This document shows positions 1 to 10,720 of a stretch of 64,000 nucleotides of DNA, piece by piece. The position numbers and the translations under genes were made by a program. How positions within the stretch are numbered: the stretch's first letter is position 1; each line of letters begins with the position of its first letter. The DNA comes from Synechococcus sp. MU1643 (GTDB lineage Bacteria > Cyanobacteriota > Cyanobacteriia > PCC-6307 > Cyanobiaceae), in contig NZ_VTKY01000004.1 in assembly GCF_020514095.1 (NCBI RefSeq), forward strand, positions 62,001 to 126,000, given 5' to 3'. Under the pieces are notes generated by a model. The model searched no databases. It was given only the letters and a program-made list of their open reading frames with translations, and had not been told where the DNA came from.

Positions 1-718
1 AGCTGAGGCGCTGCTCCAGGCTGCGGACACCCGCCACGCCATCGGCAATCTCGCCGACCAACACCTCATCGGTAATGTTGACGAACAGGCCGTTCTCCAA
101 CACACCGGGGATGTTGTTGATGATCTGTTCCAAAGCCACTGGATCGGCAATACCACCTTCAAGTTTGGCATCCAGCACAAGGTTGCCCTGATCGGTAACC
201 ACAGGACCGGCCTTGCGCTGGGCCATGCGTAGCTCAGCGCTGCATCCGAGGGCTTCCAGCTGCTGCTTCACTTGGCGCCAGGCCCCTGGCAGCACTTCCA
301 CCGGCAGCAGAAAACCGAGGTTGAGACGGTCCACCAGTTTGGTGGAGTCCACTACCACAACAAAACGATCCGCCCGTGCCGCCACGAGTTTTTCCTGCAC
401 GTGGCAAGCGCCGCCGCCCTTGATCAATTGGAAGCCAGGGTCGACTTCGTCGGCACCATCGATGGCTAAATCAATCCGGCTGACGGCGTTGAGGCTGAGC
501 AGTGGGATGTTGAGCTCCGCGGCCAGCACCTCTCCTTGAAAGGAGGTGGTCACACCAACGATGTCTTTAAGTTCGCCGCTGGCGAGCTTGGCCCCTAGGC
601 CCTGAATCATCAACGCTGCGGTGGAACCTGATCCTAGGCCCAGCACCATGCCGTCCTTGATCTGTTCAACAGCGGCGTCAGCCACCGCCTGTTTCATCTG
701 GGTCTGAAGATCAGCCAT
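1..718 (-). CDS. rpiA: Ribose-5-phosphate isomerase A (3' end at window edge)
   Basis: Interconverts ribose-5-phosphate and ribulose-5-phosphate in the Calvin and pentose phosphate cycles (known for the family). The reading frame starts at the ATG at 716-718 with [20 protein letters not shown] and runs open for 239 codons to the window edge. The phosphate-binding GLGSGSTA motif lies near residues 27-34, the DGADEVD motif near 88-94 and the KGGGGA motif near 101-106, all intact. Base 1 is an A, which fits the first base of a stop codon on the minus strand, so the protein is probably complete at about 239 residues. The gap to the protease gene upstream is only 38 bases, so the two may be cotranscribed. 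Confidence 0.95.
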   Translation of the reverse strand, partial: MADLQTQMKQAVADAAVEQIKDGMVLGLGSGSTAALMIQGLGAKLASGELKDIVGVTTSFQGEVLAAELNIPLLSLNAVSRIDLAIDGADEVDPGFQLIKGGGACHVQEKLVAARADRFVVVVDSTKLVDRLNLGFLLPVEVLPGAWRQVKQQLEALGCSAELRMAQRKAGPVVTDQGNLVLDAKLEGGIADPVALEQIINNIPGVLENGLFVNITDEVLVGEIADGVAGVRSLEQRLS

Positions 719-756
719 CAGGTCACGTCCTTAGGGGCGCGACCGTAGCAAGGGTT

Positions 757-1977
<1,221 letters not shown>

Positions 1978-2192
1978 CTAACAAATCAGCAAACGCAGTT
2001 TTTCACATGCGTGGGCTTCTGGCTCCAGCGGCAGCCAGGCGATGCTTTCCCAGATGCACCAGCCGAACTGGGCAACACCTGACAGCGGGTAGACGGTCCC
2101 GTACATTGATGATGTGTCCGACGGGCATCTCCCTGCGGGAGATTGGTCACAACTGAAATGCGCGTCGGGCCGACGTCCGCCCTCAGTTCGCG

Positions 2193-2660
2193 TTGCCTCA
2201 TCCTCTGCTTCCAGATCTCGAAACGCTGGCCACCGAGGTGGCCGCCAGCAAAGGCTTTGCCCTTTGCGGCATTCAGCTGCTCACCCACATGAGCCCAATG
2301 ACCCTGGAAGTGCAGATCCGCCACAGCAATGGAGCGGATGTGAGCCTCGATGACTGCGCGGGTTTCAGCGGGGTATTGGGGGATGCCCTTGAGGCCTCTT
2401 CCCTGCTCACTGACGCGTATGTTCTGGAGATCAGCAGTCCAGGCATCGGCGACCAGCTGTCCAGCGATCGCGACTTTGAAACCTTCCGCGGTTTCCCCGT
2501 TGAGGTTGATCACCGCGACAAGGACGACAGCGAGCAACGTCTGGAGGGCCTCTTGCTCGAACGCGACGCCGAAACGCTGCAGATCAACATTCGCGGGCGA
2601 ATCAAACGTATTCCTCGGGATTGCGTGATCGGTGTCCGCCTCACGAGTCCAGGCAGCTGA
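2193..2660 (+). CDS. rimP: Ribosome maturation factor RimP
   Basis: Assists late assembly of the 30S ribosomal subunit. The protein has 155 residues, close to the family norm. It begins from a TTG codon with MPHPLLPDLETLATEVAASK, and carries the family features around VSLDDC (residues 51-56) and LEISSPGI (about 78-85), followed by the C-terminal SH3-like part with IRGRIKRI. It heads the conserved rimP-nusA-ylxR-infB gene order found across bacteria, which strongly supports the call. nusA follows after 54 bases. Confidence 0.93.
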   Translation: MPHPLLPDLETLATEVAASKGFALCGIQLLTHMSPMTLEVQIRHSNGADVSLDDCAGFSGVLGDALEASSLLTDAYVLEISSPGIGDQLSSDRDFETFRGFPVEVDHRDKDDSEQRLEGLLLERDAETLQINIRGRIKRIPRDCVIGVRLTSPGS

Positions 2661-2714
2661 ACCCAGCGTTCACCCCCCTGAAACCGCTCCCTTCTTTTCT
2701 CCTAACCCAAAGCG

Positions 2715-4154
2715 ATGGCTCTTGTTCTGCTTCCCGGCCTCAGCAACCTGATCGACGACATCAGTGAAGAGAAGAAGCTTCCGCCCCAGGTGGTGGAAGC
2801 GGCCCTGCGGGAGGCCCTGCTGAAGGGCTACGAGCGCTACAGGCGCACTCTTTATCTCGGAATCAGCGAAGATCCCTTTGATGAGGAGTACTTCAGCAAC
2901 TTTGACGTTGGCCTCGACCTTGAGGAGGAGGGCTACCGGGTTCTCGCCAGCAAGATCATTGTGGATGAGGTGGAGAGTGAAGACCACCAGATCGCGATCG
3001 CCGAGGTGATGCAGGTGGCCGATGACGCCCAGGTGGGTGACACCGTGGTGCTGGATGTCACCCCGGAGAAAGAGGATTTCGGCCGCATGGCCGCCGCCAC
3101 CACCAAGCAAGTGCTGGCCCAGAAGCTGCGGGATCAGCAGCGCCGAATGATCCAGGAGGAATTCGCTGATCTAGAGGATCCGGTACTGACGGCCCGAGTA
3201 ATCCGCTTCGAACGCCAGTCGGTGATCATGGCGGTCAGCTCAGGCCTAGGCCGTCCGGAAGTGGAAGCAGAACTCCCCCGGCGCGATCAACTGCCCAACG
3301 ACAACTACCGCGCCAACGCCACCTTCAAGGTCTTCTTAAAGGAAGTGAGCGAAGTTCCCCGCCGGGGACCGCAGCTGTTCGTCAGCCGCTCCAATGCCGG
3401 CTTGGTGGTTTACCTGTTCGAGAACGAAGTTCCCGAAATCCAGGAAGGATCGGTTCGGATCGTGGCCGTGGCCCGTGAAGCCAATCCGCCCTCACGTTCA
3501 GTGGGTCCTCGCACCAAAGTTGCCGTCGACAGCATCGAACGCGAGGTGGACCCAGTCGGCGCCTGCATTGGCGCCCGCGGCTCTCGCATTCAGCAGGTGG
3601 TGAACGAACTGCGTGGAGAAAAAATCGACGTGATTCGCTGGTCCCAAGATCCGGGCCAGTACATCGCTAATTCACTCAGCCCAGCTCGGGTGGAAATGGT
3701 TCGCCTGGTGGATCCAGTGGGCCAGCATGCCCACGTGCTGGTGCCCCCCGACCAGCTGAGCCTGGCCATCGGCCGCGAAGGCCAGAACGTGCGCTTGGCC
3801 GCCAGACTCACCGGCTGGAAGATCGACATCAAGAACTCCACCGAATACGACCAAGAGGCAGAGGATGCCGTGGTAGCGGAGCTGATCTCCCAGCGGGAGG
3901 AAGAGGAAGCCCTCCAACAGCAAGCAGAAGAAAGGCTGGCCGTCGAACAGGCCGCTCGAGCGGAAGAAGATGCACGCCTGAGGGAGCTGTATCCGCTGCC
4001 CGAAGACGAGGAGGAGTACGGCGAGGAGCAGCCCGAGCAGGAGTTCTCGGACGAGGAGCCCTCTGAGTTGGAAGCTGGCTCCGAAACCGAAGCTGAAACT
4101 ACGGACGCAACGGTTGAAGCCGATACCGATGCCGATCAGGAGCAGGTCCGGTGA
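2715..4154 (+). CDS. nusA: Transcription termination/antitermination factor NusA
   Basis: Binds RNA polymerase and nascent RNA and modulates pausing, termination and antitermination. The 479-residue protein starts MALVLLPGLSNLIDDISEEK. An N-terminal RNA polymerase-binding domain is followed by an S1 domain (about residues 135-200) and two KH domains, the first with GACIGARGSR near residue 283 and the second with LAIGREGQNVR near 350. The tail from about residue 395 is a very acidic, Glu/Asp-rich low-complexity extension. The last codon overlaps the GTG start of the next gene (GTGA), so translation is probably coupled. Confidence 0.96.
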   Translation: MALVLLPGLSNLIDDISEEKKLPPQVVEAALREALLKGYERYRRTLYLGISEDPFDEEYFSNFDVGLDLEEEGYRVLASKIIVDEVESEDHQIAIAEVMQVADDAQVGDTVVLDVTPEKEDFGRMAAATTKQVLAQKLRDQQRRMIQEEFADLEDPVLTARVIRFERQSVIMAVSSGLGRPEVEAELPRRDQLPNDNYRANATFKVFLKEVSEVPRRGPQLFVSRSNAGLVVYLFENEVPEIQEGSVRIVAVAREANPPSRSVGPRTKVAVDSIEREVDPVGACIGARGSRIQQVVNELRGEKIDVIRWSQDPGQYIANSLSPARVEMVRLVDPVGQHAHVLVPPDQLSLAIGREGQNVRLAARLTGWKIDIKNSTEYDQEAEDAVVAELISQREEEEALQQQAEERLAVEQAARAEEDARLRELYPLPEDEEEYGEEQPEQEFSDEEPSELEAGSETEAETTDATVEADTDADQEQVR

Positions 4155-4429
4155 GTGACCGTCCCGTCCTGCGTCGCTGCGTGGCCTGCCGCCAACTCTT
4201 GGATCGCCGCCAACTGTGGAGGGTGATCCGCGACTATCAGGACGGAGTTCTCCTCGATGAGGGGATGGGCCGTTCGGCCTATCTCTGCCGCGAGGAGAAC
4301 TGCCTTGAGGAGGCGACCCGTCGCAAACGTCTGCATAAAGCCCTGCGTTGTCAGGTGCCCGAAACAGTGCTTGCGGTGTTGAAACAGCGGCTTAACCAAA
4401 GCGTTGGTGAATCCGCTGAGGCAGACTGA
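4151..4429 (+). CDS. YlxR family (DUF448) RNA-binding protein
   Basis: A 92-residue basic protein, usually found between nusA and infB, with a proposed nucleic-acid-binding role. It starts at GTG within the nusA stop region (4-base overlap). The family signature RRCVACRQ is at about residues 7-14 and GRSAYLC near residues 40-46, followed by a second Cys in REENCLEEA; the typical basic stretch RRKRLHKALR follows. The position in the rimP-nusA-ylxR-infB block fixes the assignment. The exact biochemical function of this family in cyanobacteria is not established. Confidence 0.93.
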   Translation: MSDRPVLRRCVACRQLLDRRQLWRVIRDYQDGVLLDEGMGRSAYLCREENCLEEATRRKRLHKALRCQVPETVLAVLKQRLNQSVGESAEAD

Positions 4430-4498
4430 ACATTGGCCCCACGTTGTGAGTGGCCACCGCGGCATTCCATGCCCGGACCGATCGGAGACCCGAACTGA

Positions 4499-7400
4499 AT
4501 GACCAGCAGCGGCAAAGTCAGAATTTACGAGCTGTCCAAGGACCTCGGCCTTGAGAACAAAGACGTGCTGGATGCGGCTGAAAAGCTCTCGATTGCTGCG
4601 AAGAGCCACAGCAGCTCGATCAGTGACGCTGAAGCAGGAAAAATCCGTTCTCTGCTTGGGAAAGGCCGGAATGGTGCGACGTCCGCTGCCGCGGCCCCTG
4701 CAAAACCCGCACAAGGGAAGGCCATCCTCTCAGTGCAAAAAGCAGCTCCTGCCGCCCCGAGCAAACCCACCCCAGCGGTGAGCAAACCGGTCGCCAAGCC
4801 CCAAGTGGCGGCCAAACCACAAGCGGCCCCGAAACCTCCCGCAGCGGCCACGCCCAAACCGGTGATCAGCAAGCCGGCCCCTGCCCCGGCGAAATCGTCG
4901 GCAGCTCCTGCCCGGCCCGCCGCGCCTCAGAAACCACCTGCAGTCCCGGCGCGACCGACGGCGGCAAAGCCCTTGCCAAGGCCTGCCGCAGCCAAGCCGC
5001 AGGTCATCAGCAAGCCAGCTGCGGGAAAACCGGAACTGGTGAGCAAGCCCAAGGCTGCTGCCAAACCCACGGCACCCACGCCGCGGCCTACACAAGCTCG
5101 CCCGGCGCCGCGTCCCGCTGTGGCTGGAAGTCCAGCACGGCCCACCCCTGGCCAGGGTCAAGGTCAGCCCAAGCCGCAAATCATCCGCGCTGGCGCCCCA
5201 TCTCGGCCCGGCAATCCAACCCGTGCCGGCGCTCCTGCAAAACCCGGAGCACCTTCACGACCAACCCCCAGGCCTGAACTAGTGGGCAAACCTGTGCCCC
5301 GCCGTCCTGCTGGCACAGGCGTGCCTCAACGCCAGGGGGGTCCAAGCCGTCCAGGAGCCCCCACCAGACAGGGGGGTCGCCCAGGGATGCCTCCCCGCGG
5401 CGGCAACACCCTGGAACTGGTCGGCAAGCCGATTCGTCGCGACGGCAGCGGTCGTCCTGGAGCGCCCACCCGTCCGGGAGCTCCTGGACGTCCCGGCATG
5501 CCCGCTGGAATGCGCAAACCGGTGGCTCCCGGTGAGCTCATGCAGCTGCAGAAGCCTGTCGGCAGGCCGGCGGCACCGGCACCCCGCCGTCCCGATGCGC
5601 CCACCAAAGCCGGTGCTGGAGCAGGAACGGCCACCCCGCCTGTAGCGCGTCCGAATGCTCCCTCGGCACCCCGCCGTCCCAGCTTCCGTCCCGGCGGGCC
5701 TGGAGGACAGCGGCGCCCTGGTCGGCCCGACTGGGATGACAGCGCCCGGCTCGATGCTCTGCGCAGCCGCTCGCCGCAGAAGCAGCGCCAGAAGGTGCAC
5801 ATCATCGGCGAGAACGATGATTCCCTGGCGGCACAGACCGGCGGCTTCGCCGGCGAACAGGAGAACATGGTTCTGTCGGCGAGCCTGGCTCGTCCCGCCA
5901 AGCCCAAATCGCAGAAGCGCACCGCACCAAAACCGGTGGCGGCGATGCGTAAGCGCAAGAAGGAAACCGCCCGTCAGCGTCAGCGCCGGCGTGCCATGGA
6001 ACTGCGGGCAGCACGGGAAGCCAAGCAGGTGCGGCCCGAAATGATCGTGGTGCCGGAGGACAACCTCACGGTGCAGGAACTGGCGGACATGCTGAGCGTC
6101 GAAAGCTCAGAAATCATCAAATCCTTGTTCTTCAAAGGGATCATCGCCACGGTCACCCAGACCCTGGATATGCCCACGATCGAGGCCGTCGCCGACGAAT
6201 TCGGCGTGCCTGTGCTGCAGGACGATGTGGAAGAGGCGGCCAAGAAGACCGTCGAAATGATCGAAGAGGCAGACAAGGCTCACCTAATCCGGCGTCCGCC
6301 CGTGGTCACCGTCATGGGCCACGTCGACCACGGCAAAACCAGCCTGCTGGATGCCATCCGTCAGGCCCGCGTCGCTGCGGGTGAAGCTGGAGGTATTACC
6401 CAGCACATCGGTGCGTATCAGGTTGAGATCGAGCACAACAACGAACAACGCAAGCTCACCTTCCTGGACACTCCTGGCCACGAAGCGTTTACCGCCATGC
6501 GAGCTCGCGGCACCAAGGTGACCGACGTGGCTGTGCTGGTGGTGGCCGCCGATGACGGCGTACGGCCGCAGACCCTAGAAGCCATCAGCCACGCCCGGGC
6601 CGCGGAAGTGCCGATTGTGGTAGCGATCAACAAGATCGACAAAGAAGGTTCATCGCCCGAAAGGGTGAAGCAGGAGCTGTCGGAGCAAAACCTGCTAGCT
6701 GAAGACTGGGGCGGCGATGTGGTGATGGTGCCGGTGAGCGCCATCAAGGGCGAAAACATCGACAAGCTGCTGGAAATGCTGCTGCTGGTCACCGAAGTGG
6801 AAGACCTGCAGGCGAACCCGGACCGCTTGGCCCGCGGCACAGTGATCGAAGCTCACCTCGACAAGGCCAAAGGCCCCGTGGCCACGCTGCTAGTGCAGAA
6901 CGGCACCCTTAAGACCGGCGACGTGGTCGCCGCTGGTCCAGTGCTGGGCAAGGTGCGCGCCATGGTGGACGACAACCGCCAACGCCTCAAGGAAGCTGGT
7001 CCCTCCTTCGCTGTGGAGGCTCTTGGCTTCAGCGAGGTGCCCACCGCCGGTGATGAGTTCGAGGTGTACCCCGACGAGAAATCAGCCCGGGCGGTTGTAG
7101 GCGATCGTGCCTCCGATGCGCGTGCCACCCGTCTAGCTCAGCAGATGGCGTCACGACGCGTCTCGCTCACAGCCATGTCCGGCCAGGCGAATGATGGTGA
7201 GCTGAAGGAACTCAACCTGATTCTCAAAGCCGACGTTCAGGGCTCTGTGGAAGCCATCCTCGGATCGCTCGAGCAGCTGCCCAAAGATGAGGTGCAGGTT
7301 CGGGTGCTGCTGTCGGCACCTGGCGAGATCACCGAAACCGACGTCGACCTGGCAGCCGCCTCCGGCGCAGTGATCGTGGGTTTCAACACTTCCATGGCCT

Positions 7401-7819
7401 CCGGCGCCAAGAAAGCCGCGGATGCCACCGGGGTGGATGTACGCGACTACGACGTGATCTACAAGCTTCTGGAAGACATCCAGATGGCGATGGAAGGTTT
7501 GCTCGAACCGGAACTGGTAGAGGAAGCCCTGGGCGAAGCCGAGGTGCGCGCCGTCTTCACCATCGGCAAGAGCGCCGTGGCTGGCTGTTACGTCACCACC
7601 GGCAAGCTTCATCGCAACTGCCGGGTGCGGGTGCACCGCGGTAAACAGGTGGTTTACGAGGGCGACCTCGACTCTCTTCGTCGCAACAAGGACGACGTCA
7701 AAGAAGTGGCCACGGGCTTCGAATGCGGTGTCGGCACCGATCGGTTCGCCAACTGGGAAGAAGGCGATCGCATTGAAGCCTTCAAGATGGTTACTCAACG
7801 CCGCAAACTCACCACCTAA
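4499..7819 (+). CDS. infB: Translation initiation factor IF-2
   Basis: GTPase that places fMet-tRNA on the ribosome. At 1106 residues it is longer than the E. coli protein (890) because of a large Ala/Pro/Lys/Arg-rich disordered region (about residues 60-420), which is usual in cyanobacteria. An IF2_N motif opens the protein ([19 protein letters not shown]) and a second one lies near residue 523. The GTPase core has the P-loop GHVDHGKT near residue 607, DTPGHEAFT near 656 and NKIDK near 710, followed by domains II, III and the C-terminal fMet-tRNA-binding region. The start is an ATG 69 bases after ylxR. Confidence 0.97.
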   Translation: MTSSGKVRIYELSKDLGLENKDVLDAAEKLSIAAKSHSSSISDAEAGKIRSLLGKGRNGATSAAAAPAKPAQGKAILSVQKAAPAAPSKPTPAVSKPVAKPQVAAKPQAAPKPPAAATPKPVISKPAPAPAKSSAAPARPAAPQKPPAVPARPTAAKPLPRPAAAKPQVISKPAAGKPELVSKPKAAAKPTAPTPRPTQARPAPRPAVAGSPARPTPGQGQGQPKPQIIRAGAPSRPGNPTRAGAPAKPGAPSRPTPRPELVGKPVPRRPAGTGVPQRQGGPSRPGAPTRQGGRPGMPPRGGNTLELVGKPIRRDGSGRPGAPTRPGAPGRPGMPAGMRKPVAPGELMQLQKPVGRPAAPAPRRPDAPTKAGAGAGTATPPVARPNAPSAPRRPSFRPGGPGGQRRPGRPDWDDSARLDALRSRSPQKQRQKVHIIGENDDSLAAQTGGFAGEQENMVLSASLARPAKPKSQKRTAPKPVAAMRKRKKETARQRQRRRAMELRAAREAKQVRPEMIVVPEDNLTVQELADMLSVESSEIIKSLFFKGIIATVTQTLDMPTIEAVADEFGVPVLQDDVEEAAKKTVEMIEEADKAHLIRRPPVVTVMGHVDHGKTSLLDAIRQARVAAGEAGGITQHIGAYQVEIEHNNEQRKLTFLDTPGHEAFTAMRARGTKVTDVAVLVVAADDGVRPQTLEAISHARAAEVPIVVAINKIDKEGSSPERVKQELSEQNLLAEDWGGDVVMVPVSAIKGENIDKLLEMLLLVTEVEDLQANPDRLARGTVIEAHLDKAKGPVATLLVQNGTLKTGDVVAAGPVLGKVRAMVDDNRQRLKEAGPSFAVEALGFSEVPTAGDEFEVYPDEKSARAVVGDRASDARATRLAQQMASRRVSLTAMSGQANDGELKELNLILKADVQGSVEAILGSLEQLPKDEVQVRVLLSAPGEITETDVDLAAASGAVIVGFNTSMASGAKKAADATGVDVRDYDVIYKLLEDIQMAMEGLLEPELVEEALGEAEVRAVFTIGKSAVAGCYVTTGKLHRNCRVRVHRGKQVVYEGDLDSLRRNKDDVKEVATGFECGVGTDRFANWEEGDRIEAFKMVTQRRKLTT

Positions 7820-7833
7820 CCCCGCAAGCGATC

Positions 7834-8946
7834 GTGCAGCCCCGCAGCGAGCCCCTGCTCTGGCTTCAGTGCCTGGCTCTTGGAGCCATCCCCCTGGAGC
7901 TGCTGCTGATCCGCCTGGTCCTGGCCGGTGCGGATCCGGGCCCCGTGCCTGGTGTGGAGCGATTTCTGATCTGGGGCGTCGGGGTATTGGCCCCAGCCGT
8001 CGCGTTGTGGCGACGCCCCGCCGACTGGGGGTCACTCCTGTTGGTGCGTCAGCCGCTGGCTAGCCGCAACAGAGAGCAACTCCGCATCAGTGCATCGCAC
8101 AGCGCCCTGAGCAGTCGGGTCGCCGTGAGTATCACCGCAGTCATCCTGCTGCCTGTCCTCTGGTGGTTAGATGATTCAGCCGTGCTGGCGAGTGAGTTTT
8201 CCCCGGTTTCGGGGCAATCCCGCCTGGTCACCCTGCTGCTGGTGAGTCCGCTTCTAGCCTTGATGGTCTGGCAAGTGCAGCAGCTGGTTCAAGCTGCGAC
8301 ACTGTTGTTGGCGTCGGGTGCAACGGTTGCCCCTGCCGATTTAGCTTTTCCTGCTGACGCTGTTGCAACGCAACGCACCAGCCTTGGCCTGCAATTGCTC
8401 AACCTCCCCGCCCTGGAATGGCCGGAGCCTGCAGTAGAACCGAGTAAGCAAGGGGCCGATGCGGCCATGAATGTGGAAGTCGCCGAGTCTGAGACGGACG
8501 ACAGCACTGATCAAGCCAGCACTGAAAACGTCAGCGACGACGACACTTTTAAAAACGAAGATCCAGACGAAGAGCGCTCAACCATCAATCCGGTGCCAGC
8601 TGACGTGTATGACGAGGCTGAGGCCGAAGCACCGGACCCCGTCGATGCAGAGGCCCAAGACGACGAATCTGAAGACAAAGGTGCGGATGATGCCGATGGA
8701 GATGAAGAACAAAACTCCAAGCCACCAGCCCCCTCGGAATCAACCGTCGCTGCTACCGCCTCTGTTCCGGTCGAACCAGAGCAGCCCGGAGAAGAGCAGG
8801 AGAGCACCGCCCTGGATCCCGAAATCAGAAAGGTCGACAGTGCCGCCGGCGGAAGCACGGAAAGCCATCGTGAACAAGCCGAGCCCAGCGGAGGCAAAGA
8901 GAGCAAACCAGACCAGCCGTCTGAGCCCACGCCAGGGGGTCTGTGA
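7834..8946 (+). CDS. Membrane protein with acidic low-complexity C-terminal tail
   Basis: A 370-residue protein starting at GTG, 14 bases after infB. The first half is hydrophobic, with four probable membrane segments (about residues 8-28, 42-60, 95-112 and 132-150). From about residue 200 onward it is dominated by Glu, Asp, Ser, Pro and Ala and looks disordered. This matches the family annotated in marine picocyanobacteria as 'low-complexity tail membrane protein', of unknown function. The last 207 bases lie opposite the 3' part of the convergent DUF3493 gene, so the composition of the tail is constrained by that gene. Translation of the hydrophobic half is convincing; the true C-terminus is less certain. 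Confidence 0.8.
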   Translation: MQPRSEPLLWLQCLALGAIPLELLLIRLVLAGADPGPVPGVERFLIWGVGVLAPAVALWRRPADWGSLLLVRQPLASRNREQLRISASHSALSSRVAVSITAVILLPVLWWLDDSAVLASEFSPVSGQSRLVTLLLVSPLLALMVWQVQQLVQAATLLLASGATVAPADLAFPADAVATQRTSLGLQLLNLPALEWPEPAVEPSKQGADAAMNVEVAESETDDSTDQASTENVSDDDTFKNEDPDEERSTINPVPADVYDEAEAEAPDPVDAEAQDDESEDKGADDADGDEEQNSKPPAPSESTVAATASVPVEPEQPGEEQESTALDPEIRKVDSAAGGSTESHREQAEPSGGKESKPDQPSEPTPGGL

Positions 8947-9012
8947 CTCTTTGAGCAAACGTTCCCGCAAAGCTGGATCCAGGCGGGATTTGGAGCGCTG
9001 ATTTTCGGACAA
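8740..9012 (-). CDS. DUF3493 family small membrane protein
   Basis: A 90-residue protein with the cyanobacterial and plastid-lineage DUF3493 pattern: a basic start, LDPALRERLLKESQTPWRGL (residues 11-30), then two hydrophobic segments (about 31-50 and 65-82). No ATG is available; the best start is the TTG at 9010-9012, and an in-frame stop lies six codons upstream. The function of the family is not firmly known; it is a thylakoid or plasma-membrane candidate. It overlaps the neighbouring low-complexity-tail gene by 207 bases in antisense orientation. Confidence 0.82.
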   Translation of the reverse strand: MSENQRSKSRLDPALRERLLKESQTPWRGLRRLVWFALFASAGLGLFTMAFRASAGGTVDLSDFGIQGGALLLFSGLLWFDRNRGGSSDG

Positions 9013-9055
9013 ACGTCCAAGTCGGATTCAGAGCAAATGTTAAATTGCCGTTGTC

Positions 9056-9128
9056 GCCGATGTAGCTCAGCCGGTAGAGCAACGCTTTCGTAAAGCGTGG
9101 GTCGCCTGTTCAAGTCAGGTCATCGGCT
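9056..9128 (+). tRNA. tRNA-Thr (anticodon CGT)
   Basis: The 73-base cloverleaf is complete. The acceptor stem GCCGATG pairs with CATCGGC, the D arm is GCTCAGCCGGTAGAGC, the anticodon stem ACGCT/AGCGT encloses TTCGTAA with anticodon CGT, and the T arm is CCTG-TTCAAGT-CAGG. The discriminator base is T and CCA is not encoded. It lies immediately before a 547-base stretch without a convincing gene. Confidence 0.95.
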
Positions 9129-9675
9129 TTATCAGTTTTGCATAGATCCACCTGATTCAATGCAGAATTAATTTATACATAGAGTCCTCAGCCTTGCTAA
9201 CAAGCAGAGATCATTACCTAGCGCGATCAGGCCGCTGAGAAGGCCATTCCAGGGAATAATTCAATGTTCCAGATCTACATCAGCCAATACTTCAGACGCC
9301 TCCGGATTCAGAAGCACCAATACTCTTCGCGACCAAAGTTTGAGCTGGCGTTTTAACCAGGGCGTCATCATCGCTTCTTCAACAAGGCGCTGGTACGAAA
9401 CATCCGCGATCACCCCGATTCCACCGCCCTACGACCTCTTCGTTCGCGTCATCAATTGGGTATTCAGAACCCAGTTGCTGCTGTCATTTGAAAGCCAGGG
9501 TTCAGCGCTTACGGGAAGTCTGCTGTTCTTCGGGTTCCTGATTGCTCAGCACATCGGGGGCCTATGTCGAAGGGCCTTTCGATCAAGACGGCAGCAGCTT
9601 TTCGATGCCCCTGAATACGATCTGCGTGGGAATCAGTGAAGACCTGATGCCGAGACAACTCGACTACGGCCAGTA
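9129..9675. other. Intergenic stretch without a supported gene
   Basis: Between tRNA-Thr and the sdh relic there are 547 bases that look more AT-rich than the surroundings, with no reading frame I can assign. A 99-codon frame at 9340-9639 has no recognisable motif, and its codon use and amino-acid pattern do not look like a conserved protein. The stretch may be leftover DNA from the same decay event that removed most of the sdh genes, or an insertion behind the tRNA gene. I see no repeat of the tRNA 3' end that would mark an attachment site. Confidence 0.5.
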
Positions 9676-10607
9676 TTGTCCAAACCGGAATCCTGTGTTC
9701 TGGGATTGATAACCCTGATGGGCATTGGATCAGCCCTCAGCGGGTTGCTGCTGGTGCTGTTTCTTGTGGTTCATCTGGCCGGTTTATTACCCGCCCTGAT
9801 CGCGCCGGTGCAGTTCGAGCATTACGCCACGGCCCTGCATCGCCAGCCGTGGCTAACCACTTTAGAAGTCTGCTTGGCCGCCACCACAGCCATGCATCTG
9901 AGCTTCACTACCGCCAAAACGCTACGAAATCGGGGTGCTGGAAATACAGCTGAGCTGCGCAGCCACCGCGGTCAAATGCTTGAGGCTCTCGATCAGCTAA
10001 ACGAACAACTGATCAGCTCAGGAGAACGGCCGGGGAGCTTCGAGCACGACTGCCGCGAAGGCATCTGCGGCAGCTGTGGCTTCCTGGTGAATGGCCAGGC
10101 CCATGGCCCTCGAGCAGCCACATCGGTGTGTCAGCTCTACCTGCGGGAGTTCACCGATGGTTCGGAGCTGACCCTGGATCCATGGCGAGCCAAAGCCTTC
10201 CCCCCATCCAAGACCTGATGGTGGACCGCTCCGCATTCGACCGGCTGATCGCCGCCGGCGGCTACTGCTCAACGGGCACCGGCCAGGCTCCGGACGACAA
10301 TGCCATGCCCGTGGGCCGGGAGCAGGCCACCAGCGCCTTCAGCACAGCAACCTGCATCGGTTATGGCGCCTGCGTCGCCAGCTGCCGAAATGCCTCAGCA
10401 AGCCTTTTCGTGGCCGCCAAGCTGGCGCACCTGGGGCAGCTGCCGCAGGGACAACCGGAACGGGCCCGCCGCGCCGACGCCATGCAACGCCAAATGGAGG
10501 CAGAGGGCTTCGGCAGCTGCAGCAGCAACCTCGAATGCGAGGCGGTCTGCCCCCAGGAGATTTCCGCGGACTGGATCAGCTGGATGCACCGGGAACGGAG
10601 AAGCTGA
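9676..10607 (+). pseudogene. Succinate dehydrogenase relic: sdhC-sdhB fusion, sdhA deleted, frameshifted
   Basis: The frame from the TTG at 9676 first encodes the N-terminal part of an SdhC-like cytochrome b subunit (hydrophobic [20 protein letters not shown], then LRSHRG near residue 98). It then runs directly into SdhB sequence ([12 protein letters not shown], then the [2Fe-2S] ligands in [11 protein letters not shown] and SVCQLYL). The rest of sdhC, all of sdhA and the start of sdhB are absent. At a run of six C (10200-10205) the frame breaks: one more C would continue SdhB as [16 protein letters not shown]. The SdhB C-terminal part lies one frame over to 10607, and its cluster reads CIGYGACVASCRN, where a Tyr replaces the usual third Cys of CIGCGAC. 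These defects together make a functional enzyme very unlikely. Confidence 0.88.
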
Positions 10608-10720
10608 CTTCGCAAGAACACCACAATCGCTGGTGCACCAGCCCAGATATCATTAGAAACCTTTCTCTGATAATCAACAACGAATAACTACTGTTCTAAG
10701 TATCGATTCAAGCCAGCAGC

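Noticed and set aside
5279-5958. Two long minus-strand frames opposite infB
   Set aside because: They arise from the Ala/Pro/Arg/Gly-rich repeats of the IF-2 N-terminal region; low-complexity GC-rich antisense frames are expected there.
9340-9639. 99-codon frame between tRNA-Thr and the sdh relic
   Set aside because: No known motif, no sensible start context and no domain-like pattern; it is described instead as part of a non-coding stretch.
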